A DNA stretch of 64,000 nt from Lacicoccus halitifaciens. GTDB lineage: Bacteria; Bacillota; Bacilli; Staphylococcales; Salinicoccaceae. The position numbers were made by a program, and so were the translations under genes. Below are positions 49,768 through 57,741 of this stretch, one piece after another (within the stretch, counting starts at the first letter, position 1; every line of letters begins with the position of its first letter). The DNA lies in contig NZ_JBDZDV010000003.1 in NCBI RefSeq assembly GCF_040544485.1, positions 62,001 to 126,000 on the forward strand, read 5' to 3'. The notes beneath the pieces are model-generated. The model was not told where the DNA came from. It did no database searches and saw only the letters and a program-made list of their open reading frames with translations.

Positions 49768-52440
49768 CTACTCATCAGTGGTAAGGGGTTTTCTTTTCAT
49801 GATGGAGCGTGTAATCCACTTCTCGATTTCTATCAGGATGAATACGCTGATGCCAATTGCGATCGGTATGAGCCAGTATTCAAGGCCGATTGGTACAGTG
49901 CCGAGGATTGTGTTCATGAACGGCAGGTACGTCACCCCGATCTGAAGGAGGACGAGCAGTCCTGAAACCATGAATGCGATGCGGTTTGTGAAAAAGTTCC
50001 GGTTCAGGGCAAAGTCCACTTCGCTCCGGCAATTATACAGATGAAACAGCTGGGCAAATACAATGGACTGAAGTGTCACCGTGTTGATGACTTCGGCCGG
50101 GTACCCCAGATCATGAAGCTCCAGGTTCACAAGCAGTATTCCCCCGCCTACAAGCAGGGAGACAAGCGCAATCCTGAAAATGTAATACCCGCTTAGAAGT
50201 CTGGTCTCAGGTGGTCTTGGCGGCCGTTTCATGCTGCTTGGCTCGAGCTTTTCAAACGCGAGGGCGAGCGATACGGTGACGGATACGACCATATTGACCC
50301 ATAGGATCTGTACAGGTGTAAGGGGCATCGTCAGTCCGAACATGAGCGCTGCAAGAATCAGGAATGCCTCGGCGCCGTTCGTAGGCAGTATGAATAGTAT
50401 GGTCTTTTTCAGGTTGTCATAGACACGCCGGCCTTCCCTTACCGCCTTTACGATGGTTTCAAAGTTGTCATCGACGAGAATCATACGGGCAGCCTCCTTG
50501 GAGACTTCAGTCCCTTTGATGCCCATGGCCACACCAATATCCGCCCGCTTGAGCGCAGGTGCGTCATTGACACCATCCCCCGTCATGGAGGTGATCTGCC
50601 CTTCCTTTTGAAGTGCGGTGACCAGCTGCAGCTTGTTCTGCGGACTGGTTCTCGCAAAAATATCGTATTCCAAAGCGGCATGAGCTAATTCGCCTTCCGT
50701 CATGGCATCCAGCTCCCGGCCTTCAATCGCACGCTGGCCGTCGCCGATGCCAAGCTGCCTGCCGATGGCGATTGCTGTATCCTTATGATCGCCTGTGATC
50801 ATTTTTACGGTGATTCCGGCCCGTTTGGATTCCTCAACTGCAAGGATGGCCTCTTCCCTCGGCGGGTCGATGATGCCGGCAAAACCAAGCAGATTCATAC
50901 CTTCGGCGAGATCTTCGTGGGTGATCCCCGATGTTTCCGGGGGCATATCCTTATACGCTGCCCCAAGCATACGCTTGCCCTCGCCTGCAATTTGGACAAG
51001 CTTTTCCTCCCATACCATCCTGTTTTCATCGTCCAAATCGGGATATGCCATATCGAGCAGCCTGTCCGGTGCGCCTTTGACGTAGAGACGTTTTGCGCCC
51101 TCATTCTCAACCAGATAAGCCATATACTTGTACTCGGAATCAAATGGAATCTTATCGATTGGAGGAAGTGCAGGAATATCGATCTCAGCCTTTTCCGCTA
51201 CAGTCAGAAGACATCCTTCTGTCGGTTCCCCGCTGATTTCCCATTGTCCGGTTTCCTCATTCTTTCCGAGGCTGGTTTCATTGACTGTCTTTATGCAGGT
51301 CAGAAACTCTTTAAGGGGGTCCGGATCGTCAGCTGTTTTCCCCACCACTATTTCCCCGTGAGGTGCATAACCGGTGCCGGTCACACTGTAGTCAGCACCC
51401 TGAAGGTGGATAGAGGTGACCGTCATTTCATTCCTGGTCAAAGTCCCGGTCTTATCCGAGCAGATGACCGATACCGCGCCCAAGGTCTCGACAGACGGAA
51501 GATTTTTAACAATCGCATTATTCCCAGCCATGGTCTGTACACCAAGTGCAAGGATGATGGAGAGAATGGCGGGCAGACCTTCAGGAATTGCTGCCACTGC
51601 GAGGGAAATCACTGCAAGGAGCAGTTCAGTCGTCGGGTAATCATGGAAGACATAACCATAAATGAAGCTGACTGCTGCTATAAGTAATATGATGAAACTG
51701 ATGGTCTTACCGAATTGAGCAGTCTGTCTGAGTAATGGGGTCTGAAGCTGTTCCGTCTCGACCATCGAAGTGTTGATCTTCCCAAGCTCCGTTTGTTCAC
51801 CGGTGGCCACCACTACACCTCTGCCTGAACCGGAAGCAATGGAAGTTCCGGAAAATGCCATATTCACCTGGTCGCCAAGGACTGCGTCCGCATCGATTGC
51901 AGCTGTCTGCTTCTGTACTGCCAATGATTCCCCGGTCAAAGCAGACTCTTCCACTTTAAGATTATTTGCTTCTATGAGCCGGACATCTGCCGGGAGGCGG
52001 TCGCCGGCTTTGAAAATCACAATGTCCCCCGGCACCACCTCATCAGCAGGGATTTCGAGCCTCTTCCCCTCCCGGATGACCGTTGCATCACTGGACAGCA
52101 TGTTCTGTATGCCTTCCAGCGCCTTTTCAGCCCTGTTCTCCTGTACATAACCGATTATCGCATTGATGATGGCGACGGCGAGGATTACAGCTGTGTCAAT
52201 GAGGTGGCCGAGCACAGCAGTCACTACTGCGGCAGCGAGAAGTACATAAATGAGGACGTCATTGAAATGTCCCAGAAACTTTCGCCATTCGGGCACCTTT
52301 TCCGGTTTCGGGAGCACATTCCTGCCATGGGTTTCCAAGTTCCTGGCGATGTCCTCCTCGCTCAGCCCTTGTGACTTTTCTACAGAAAAATGCCGCAGTA
52401 CTTCCTCCTCCCGTCCAGCATGCCATTGCTTCCTTTCCAT
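49768..52440 (-). CDS. P2-type cation-transporting ATPase
   Basis: An 890-residue P-type ATPase. An N-terminal cation ATPase domain (HFSVEKSQGLSEEDI) precedes the actuator TGES loop near residue 170, PEGLP in membrane segment 4 near residue 290, DKTGT near residue 330, KGAPDRLL near residue 480 and GDGVNDAPALK near residue 625. In segment 6 the sequence LWVNMVVSVTVSLALAFE has Ser where SERCA-type calcium pumps have the binding Asp (NLVTDG). Calcium, sodium or proton transport are therefore all possible. ATG 52440 follows GGAGTGA. Convergent with rpoN; monocistronic. Confidence 0.88.
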   Translation of the reverse strand: MERKQWHAGREEEVLRHFSVEKSQGLSEEDIARNLETHGRNVLPKPEKVPEWRKFLGHFNDVLIYVLLAAAVVTAVLGHLIDTAVILAVAIINAIIGYVQENRAEKALEGIQNMLSSDATVIREGKRLEIPADEVVPGDIVIFKAGDRLPADVRLIEANNLKVEESALTGESLAVQKQTAAIDADAVLGDQVNMAFSGTSIASGSGRGVVVATGEQTELGKINTSMVETEQLQTPLLRQTAQFGKTISFIILLIAAVSFIYGYVFHDYPTTELLLAVISLAVAAIPEGLPAILSIILALGVQTMAGNNAIVKNLPSVETLGAVSVICSDKTGTLTRNEMTVTSIHLQGADYSVTGTGYAPHGEIVVGKTADDPDPLKEFLTCIKTVNETSLGKNEETGQWEISGEPTEGCLLTVAEKAEIDIPALPPIDKIPFDSEYKYMAYLVENEGAKRLYVKGAPDRLLDMAYPDLDDENRMVWEEKLVQIAGEGKRMLGAAYKDMPPETSGITHEDLAEGMNLLGFAGIIDPPREEAILAVEESKRAGITVKMITGDHKDTAIAIGRQLGIGDGQRAIEGRELDAMTEGELAHAALEYDIFARTSPQNKLQLVTALQKEGQITSMTGDGVNDAPALKRADIGVAMGIKGTEVSKEAARMILVDDNFETIVKAVREGRRVYDNLKKTILFILPTNGAEAFLILAALMFGLTMPLTPVQILWVNMVVSVTVSLALAFEKLEPSSMKRPPRPPETRLLSGYYIFRIALVSLLVGGGILLVNLELHDLGYPAEVINTVTLQSIVFAQLFHLYNCRSEVDFALNRNFFTNRIAFMVSGLLVLLQIGVTYLPFMNTILGTVPIGLEYWLIPIAIGISVFILIEIEKWITRSIMKRKPLTTDE

Positions 52441-52764
52441 ATCGTCACTCCTATCCAAAATTTGTATATATGGTCATTGTAACCCAGTTGCTGCTATTTT
52501 TCATAACCACGATCAAGGAATTAATGGCATATAATTGACATGTGATTCTTGACGTCAGAATTTAGGTTGAGAATGGGAACACCGCTACCTGCATCGCAGA
52601 GCGCGCTATCAAATCTCCTGTTGTATCGGAGCACCCTATGAGGCGCCGTCCGGCCGACTCCGCGCATAAAAAACTGAGGTTCGAATAAGTACGAACCTCA
52701 GCAGAAATCATTCTATTCACCTGTAAATTTTAACGGTTGAAGGCTAAACGGCCCTTGCTTTCAA
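52441..52764. other. Gene-free spacer between ATPase and dapA-family gene
   Basis: About 320 bp. It contains the dapA-copy terminator described separately and a GC-rich stretch around 52600-52665 with no reading frame I trust. The promoter of the ATPase gene should lie on the minus strand near 52460-52550, but no clear -35/-10 pair was found. Confidence 0.6.
52668..52701 (-). terminator. Terminator of the TRAP-dapA operon
   Basis: A 10-bp perfect stem CTGAGGTTCG / CGAACCTCAG with an 8-base loop, followed on the minus strand by six T. Confidence 0.9.
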
Positions 52765-53643
52765 TTAATCCAGCTTCTCCATAAGCCCCTTCAGCTTCTC
52801 CACTTCCTCATCCGTCAGGCCGAGCCTTGGCTTCCTTGACGGGCCGCCGTTCAGGCCTTTCAGATCCATCGCCTTCTTGACGATCTGGACATACTTGCCC
52901 GAGTCCTCGAGGAACTCGCACAGTGGGAGCAGGTCTTTATTCAGCGCCCTGGCTGCCTCATAGTCGCCCGCCTTCATCAGCTCATACAGCTTTGAAGCGC
53001 TGTTCGGTGCGATGTTCGCCGCCACCGACACCCAGCCCGTCGCACCGACCGCAAAGGATTCATACGCCAGGTCATCCGAGCCGCAGAACATCACGAGGTC
53101 CGTATTCTCGACCAGCGTGCGCACTTTCCGGATATCGCCCGTCGACTCCTTGATGTACTGCACTTTATCCAGTTCCTTGTCGATCTTGTAGATCGTCTCA
53201 TTCTCCAGATCCACATTCGCCGTGAACGGGTTGTTGTACATCATGATCGGCTTCGTCACGACGTCATTGACGTCCTTGAACTGGTGGAACGCCTCCTCCT
53301 CGGTCGGCGTCATATAGAATGAGTTAATCAGGAGGTGCCCGTCGGCGTTCGTCTGTTCGACGAATTTCGCATACTCGATCACCTTGTCCGTGCGCTCATC
53401 GGCGATGCCGACGAGCAGCTGGGTGTCATGCCCCTCAATCTGGTCGCTCACCTGCGTGATGATTTTCTCCTTCTCCTCATCATCGAGTGCGGCGAACTCC
53501 CCCGTCGAGCCGACGATGATGATGCCGGCGACTTTTTGATCCAGGAAATGCTGGACGTTCTCCTTCAAACCTTCATAGTTCACGCTGTAGTCTTCGTTCA
53601 TTGGTGTAATCAGTACCGGGAATACTCCCTCGAATTTCTTCAT
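52765..53643 (-). CDS. DapA/NAL-family aldolase-type lyase, copy 1
   Basis: A 292-residue Schiff-base enzyme of the dihydrodipicolinate synthase/N-acetylneuraminate lyase family. VGSTGEFAALDDEEK near residue 42, the tyrosine in MMYNNPFT near residue 134 and the Schiff-base lysine in YIKESTGD near residue 162 are intact. In this setting the likely reaction is deamination of 1-pyrroline-4-hydroxy-2-carboxylate to 2-oxoglutarate semialdehyde, the third step of hydroxyproline breakdown. It is nearly identical to the copy at 56.9 kb, differing at about four residues, but with many silent changes. It is GC-rich, unlike the TRAP genes it follows by 21 bp. Confidence 0.85.
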   Translation of the reverse strand: MKKFEGVFPVLITPMNEDYSVNYEGLKENVQHFLDQKVAGIIIVGSTGEFAALDDEEKEKIITQVSDQIEGHDTQLLVGIADERTDKVIEYAKFVEQTNADGHLLINSFYMTPTEEEAFHQFKDVNDVVTKPIMMYNNPFTANVDLENETIYKIDKELDKVQYIKESTGDIRKVRTLVENTDLVMFCGSDDLAYESFAVGATGWVSVAANIAPNSASKLYELMKAGDYEAARALNKDLLPLCEFLEDSGKYVQIVKKAMDLKGLNGGPSRKPRLGLTDEEVEKLKGLMEKLD

Positions 53644-53664
53644 TAAAATCTGCTCCTTCTTAAT

Positions 53665-54984
53665 TTATCTACTTATTATATTTGGTAACCATGTGACAAT
53701 AACAGGAAATACAACAATCAAAATAACAGCTATTAATTGTATGATTATGAATGGTATTGTTGCTCTATATATCTTAGTAATACTGACTTTCTCACCCACT
53801 GCACTTTTCAAGTAAAAAATCGCAAACCCGAAAGGCGGCGTTAAAAATGCCATTTGTAAAACTACCATAAATAAGATGGCCCACCACAGGGGATCAAAAC
53901 CGGCTTCAACTATAATAGGGGTTATAATCGGGGCTGCTAGCATAATAAGGGCCATGGTTTCTAAGAACATACCTAAAATGATGATAAAAATTAAAGCAAA
54001 GATCAATACTCCCCATTCACCACCTGGAGCGTTGGCTGCCAGTTCAGAGACCATTTGATTACCACCGATCCCTGAAAATACAGCACTGAATATTGCTGCT
54101 CCAATTAGTATCCATGCTACCATTCCTGTCATTTTACCCGACTCTTTTACAGCCTCTTTTGCCTTTAACAAACTTAATCTCTTAGTTACGACAGCTATTA
54201 GAATGGTACCTATGACTCCGACTGCTGCACCTTCTGTGGGAGTTGCAATTCCAGCAAATATTGAGCCTAGGACTATAATGATTAAAAGTAAAGGTAAGAT
54301 AACAGCCCTTAAGGCAAGCAATTTTTCTTTCAATGAAACACGTTCTTCCTTTAATAAAGCCGGAGCATTTTCCGGATTTTTATACGCCATAAATAATATG
54401 TATAGTATAAAAAGAATTATTAAAAGTAAGCCCGCACTTAATCCTCCAGCAAATAAACTGGAGACTGACACGCCGGTTATAGCGCCATATACTACCATGT
54501 TTAAACTGGGAGGTATAAGCTGCCCTAGCGTCCCTCCTGCCATTACTGTTCCCAAACTTAAATTTTCATTGTATTTGTATCTCATCATATGTGGCAAAGC
54601 AATCAACCCTAAGCCTATGACTCCAGCTGCTACCACTCCCGATATAGCTCCAATTATTGCTCCAACTATGATTACAGTAATAGCAAGACCTCCCCGCAGG
54701 GACCCTGACCATTTATAAACCGCATCGAATAAATCTGAAATTATATTAGATTTCTCTAATAATATCGACATGAATATAAAAAGTGGAATTGCAATCAATG
54801 TATAGTTGTTCATTATATTCCAGGCGCCACTTGTTAATAAAGCGGTGCTATCATAACCCCAAAGTAATAAGGCAAATATTGCACCTGTTCCCGCAAGTGA
54901 AAATGCGATTGGGACACCTAGGAATAACAATATTAATAACAAAACAAACATCCATATGGGGGCGTAATCAAATATCAGTTCCAT
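53665..54984 (-). CDS. TRAP transporter large permease (DctM)
   Basis: A 439-residue membrane protein of the DctM family with about twelve hydrophobic segments. FLGVPIAFSLAGTGAIFALL near residue 20, AGGTLGQLIPPSLNMVVYGAITGVS near residue 150 and the C-terminal PPFGFAIFYLKSA are typical. It is the ion-coupled channel of a tripartite uptake system. ATG 54984 follows GGGGG; it overlaps dctQ by 17 bp. Codon use is AT-rich. By context the substrate may be hydroxyproline or a related acid. Confidence 0.9.
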   Translation of the reverse strand: MELIFDYAPIWMFVLLLILLFLGVPIAFSLAGTGAIFALLLWGYDSTALLTSGAWNIMNNYTLIAIPLFIFMSILLEKSNIISDLFDAVYKWSGSLRGGLAITVIIVGAIIGAISGVVAAGVIGLGLIALPHMMRYKYNENLSLGTVMAGGTLGQLIPPSLNMVVYGAITGVSVSSLFAGGLSAGLLLIILFILYILFMAYKNPENAPALLKEERVSLKEKLLALRAVILPLLLIIIVLGSIFAGIATPTEGAAVGVIGTILIAVVTKRLSLLKAKEAVKESGKMTGMVAWILIGAAIFSAVFSGIGGNQMVSELAANAPGGEWGVLIFALIFIIILGMFLETMALIMLAAPIITPIIVEAGFDPLWWAILFMVVLQMAFLTPPFGFAIFYLKSAVGEKVSITKIYRATIPFIIIQLIAVILIVVFPVIVTWLPNIISR

Positions 54985-55480
54985 TGTCATCCCCCTTTTT
55001 TATTATTAGTTTAAGAAGCTCTGCCAGGGATTGTAGTAATAAAAGGAAAGCCCCTATAGGTATGAACCATTTAAACCACCAAATTGTTGGGTTAAATGAC
55101 GTTTGATGAGCTGAGCGCTCCTGGATCATTGTTGACTCTATTGATAGATCAATGCCTTTCAGAAATAAAAGAAGTGCGACTCCGGTGATCAGTAAACATA
55201 TAAAAATGTTTAATGCCTTTTTAACTCCACCATGAACATAACTTTGTATGATATCAACTGATATATGGCCTTTTGTTCTTAAAGTATCTGCGCCAGCCAG
55301 TAAAATCATTATGCCAAACAAGAAAATCGTAACTTCGAATCCCCACTCTGGATAATTGCCAAAAAACCTTCTCATTATCACTGTGTAAAATACTATAATA
55401 GTCAAAGGAATAATTAAAAAATAAGCAATTTTACCGGAATATTCGGACAATAAATCAATTACTTTTATTACATTTTTCAT
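54968..55480 (-). CDS. TRAP transporter small permease (DctQ)
   Basis: A 170-residue membrane protein with four hydrophobic segments, the size and layout of DctQ. MRRFFGNYPEWGFEVTIFLFGIMILLAGADTLRTKGHISVD near residues 31-75 holds the family core (WxxE, RxxxHI). It joins the large permease in the membrane. ATG 55480 follows AAGGGGG, and it begins 13 bp after the dctP stop. Confidence 0.88.
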   Translation of the reverse strand: MKNVIKVIDLLSEYSGKIAYFLIIPLTIIVFYTVIMRRFFGNYPEWGFEVTIFLFGIMILLAGADTLRTKGHISVDIIQSYVHGGVKKALNIFICLLITGVALLLFLKGIDLSIESTMIQERSAHQTSFNPTIWWFKWFIPIGAFLLLLQSLAELLKLIIKKGDDNGTDI

Positions 55481-55493
55481 TGATTATTCCCCC

Positions 55494-56570
55494 TTATTCT
55501 GAGAACCCAAGTATTTTCGCTTCTTCATCATAGCCAAGTTCATTTAAAACTTTTGCATATTCATCTATATACTCTTTGCTGAGCTCACTTTCTTCTCTTT
55601 GGTCTAATAGATAATCAAAGCCAATTTTTCGCATTTCTTCAATATCTTCTTCAGGCAATTCTATAAATTCAATATCCGGGTTATTCCTCCATTCTGTCTC
55701 TGCTCTCTGGCTTTCTACTCCATATGCTATTGCAGATTCGTATCTCACTTTGTCTCTAGCTACATATACTGCCGCCTTTAATTCTTCCGGTAACTGCTCC
55801 CAAGCACTTTCATTCACAATTAATTCTTTGTCAGTACTCGGCCCAACATGGAGAGCTGGCTCTATCACATATCTTGTAACTTCATCTAAACCCATTTCTC
55901 CATTCACTAAAAAGTCGTTAAATTCTGCTGCATCTACCGTTCCAAGCTGAAGGCCTGTATATATTTCTGGAGCTGAAAGTGAGATCGCTGATGCGCCTAA
56001 TTCTCCATAAAAGCTAGACGCCACCCCTGCAGCACGAATATTTTTACCTTTAAAATCTTCTATGCCTTCAATCGGTACTCTTGAAATTAGGATTTCTTCA
56101 GGAGCATAGTCAAAAGCTCCTAAGTTAGTAATCCCAAACTGTTCATAGGCTTTTGAAGTGATTGGTTCCAACCGCTCCGATCTATAGAAATGTTCTTCAA
56201 AACCTCTTATGGGGTCTCCCGGGATAGTGCCGCCTGCCAAATTAAATACAGGGTCTTTACCTGTCCAGAATCCTGTGTAAATAGCGGCCATTTCCACTAC
56301 ACCATTTTGAACCATTTCAAAGGTGTCATTATTTGGGAATAACACATCTGCACCGTATGGTTCAATGATTAGTTGTCCATTTGTTATTTCACTAACAGCT
56401 TCGATAAACGGTTCGATTGTCCCGTCATATCTCGCAGTCCCCTCAATCTGATGAGTAACCAACCTCCATTCATAAACTTCCTTTTCCCCTTCTGGTATCG
56501 TTTGTACAGGTGCACAAGCTCCTGTAATAACTACGATAAGAAGCGACAAACTTAAAAAAATTCTTTTCAT
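55494..56570 (-). CDS. TRAP transporter substrate-binding lipoprotein (DctP)
   Basis: A 358-residue extracytoplasmic solute receptor. A signal sequence with lipobox VITGAC puts the lipidated Cys near residue 19, as usual in Gram-positive bacteria. The DctP fold shows in IEPYGADVLFPNNDTFEMVQNGVVEMA near residue 70, and FKGKNIRAAGVASSFYGELGAS near residue 175 includes the arginine that normally binds a substrate carboxylate. ATG 56570 follows AAGGGGG. First gene of the TRAP-dapA operon. Confidence 0.9.
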   Translation of the reverse strand: MKRIFLSLSLLIVVITGACAPVQTIPEGEKEVYEWRLVTHQIEGTARYDGTIEPFIEAVSEITNGQLIIEPYGADVLFPNNDTFEMVQNGVVEMAAIYTGFWTGKDPVFNLAGGTIPGDPIRGFEEHFYRSERLEPITSKAYEQFGITNLGAFDYAPEEILISRVPIEGIEDFKGKNIRAAGVASSFYGELGASAISLSAPEIYTGLQLGTVDAAEFNDFLVNGEMGLDEVTRYVIEPALHVGPSTDKELIVNESAWEQLPEELKAAVYVARDKVRYESAIAYGVESQRAETEWRNNPDIEFIELPEEDIEEMRKIGFDYLLDQREESELSKEYIDEYAKVLNELGYDEEAKILGFSE

Positions 56571-56621
56571 CTTTCATCCCCCTTTGTTCACGCTTACATA
56601 TTTGAAATTTCAGTTAATTCG

Positions 56622-56672
56622 ATTTTATTTCACTGTGTGAAAAGTCAACAGTCTTTTTCACACAGGGTGAAA
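56622..56672 (-). promoter_or_regulatory. TRAP operon promoter with paired operator-like palindromes
   Basis: Two palindromes, TTTCAC-N5-GTGAAA (56656-56672) and TTTCAC-N3-GTGAAA (56628-56642), flank a TTGACT -35 on the minus strand (56643-56648). A TAAAAT (56622-56627) lies 15 bp downstream, shorter than usual. The second palindrome would occupy the spacer, so a repressor is expected. No -24/-12 element is present here. Confidence 0.7.
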
Positions 56673-56776
56673 TTAAAGGTGTTCTTTTGCGATTCATAAT
56701 TACCTTAAAATTCAAAAATCCAAAAATTGTTAGTAGTAATAATTATTTATTAGCTAATTACTGAAAAAATATGTAG

Positions 56777-56807
56777 AAAAACCAGGAACTATACGAAATT
56801 CCTGGTT
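56777..56807 (-). terminator. Terminator of the hydroxyproline operon
   Basis: A 9-bp stem AACCAGGAA / TTCCTGGTT, 10-base loop, then TTTTC on the minus strand, about 53 bp past the dapA copy 2 stop. It isolates this operon from the TRAP operon. Confidence 0.83.
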
Positions 56808-56859
56808 GCATCATTAACAGTTTGATACGATATTTGAGTAGAAAGAGTGATTATATTAT

Positions 56860-57741
56860 CTAATCCAGCTTCTCCATAAGCCCCTTCAGCTTCTCCACTT
56901 CCTCATCCGTCAGGCCGAGCCTCGGCTTCCTCGACGGGCCGCCGTTCAGACCTTTCAGATCCATCGCCTTCTTGACGATCTGGACATACTTGCCCGAGTC
57001 CTCCAGGAACTCGCACAGCGGAAGGAGGTCTTTATTCAGCGCCCTGGCCGCTTCATAGTCACCCGCCTTCATCAGCTCGTACAGCTTTGAAGCGCTGTTC
57101 GGTGCGATATTCGCCGCCACAGACACCCAGCCCGTCGCACCGACGGCGAAGGATTCATACGCCAGGTCGTCCGAGCCGCAGAACATCACGAGATCCGTAT
57201 TCTCGACCAGCGTGCGTACCTTCCGGATGTCGCCCGTCGATTCCTTGATGTACTGCACTTTGTCCAGTTCTTTATCAATTTTATAAATGGTCTCATTCTC
57301 CAGATCCACATTCGCCGTGAACGGATTGTTGTACATCATGATCGGCTTCGTCACGACATCATTGACGTCCTTGAACTGGTGGAACGCCTCCTCCTCGGTC
57401 GGCGTCATATAGAATGAGTTGATCAGGAGATGGCCGTCGGCGTTCGTCTGTTCGACGAATTTCGCATATTCGATCACCTTGTCCGTGCGCTCATCGGCGA
57501 TGCCGACGAGCAGCTGGGTGTCATGCCCCTCGACCTGACCGCTCACCTGTGTGATGATCTTTTCCTTTTCCTCATCATCGAGTGAGACGAACTCCCCCGT
57601 CGAGCCGACGATGATGATGCCGGCGACTTTTTGATCCAGGAAATGCTGGACGTTCTCCTTCAAACCTTCATAGTTCACGCTGTAGTCTTCGTTCATTGGT
57701 GTAATCAGTACCGGGAATACTCCCTCGAATTTCTTCTTCAT
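56860..57741 (-). CDS. DapA/NAL-family aldolase-type lyase, copy 2
   Basis: A 293-residue twin of the gene at 52.8 kb, with one extra Lys at the N-terminus and Val-Ser, Gly and Val in place of Ala-Ala, Asp and Ile (about residues 51-71). All catalytic residues are the same. As the last gene of the FAD oxidase-epimerase-NhaC operon it is the natural candidate for 1-pyrroline-4-hydroxy-2-carboxylate deaminase. ATG 57741 lies 74 bp inside the 3' end of the nhaC-type gene, in another frame, with GAGAGGG upstream. Confidence 0.86.
   Translation of the reverse strand: MKKKFEGVFPVLITPMNEDYSVNYEGLKENVQHFLDQKVAGIIIVGSTGEFVSLDDEEKEKIITQVSGQVEGHDTQLLVGIADERTDKVIEYAKFVEQTNADGHLLINSFYMTPTEEEAFHQFKDVNDVVTKPIMMYNNPFTANVDLENETIYKIDKELDKVQYIKESTGDIRKVRTLVENTDLVMFCGSDDLAYESFAVGATGWVSVAANIAPNSASKLYELMKAGDYEAARALNKDLLPLCEFLEDSGKYVQIVKKAMDLKGLNGGPSRKPRLGLTDEEVEKLKGLMEKLD

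Larger units (their letters stand above)
53644..56859. other. Low-GC island carrying a TRAP transporter operon
   Basis: The stretch between the two dapA copies is visibly AT-rich: 54301-54360 has 21 G+C of 60 by hand count, against 36 of 60 in the adjoining dapA copy (53041-53100). Codon choice in the TRAP genes shifts to A/T-ending codons. This marks it as recently acquired relative to its surroundings. Confidence 0.75.

Noticed and set aside
53644..56859. Composite transposon carrying the TRAP operon
   Set aside because: The flanking direct repeats are complete enzyme genes, not insertion sequences. No transposase, integrase or short terminal inverted repeats were seen.
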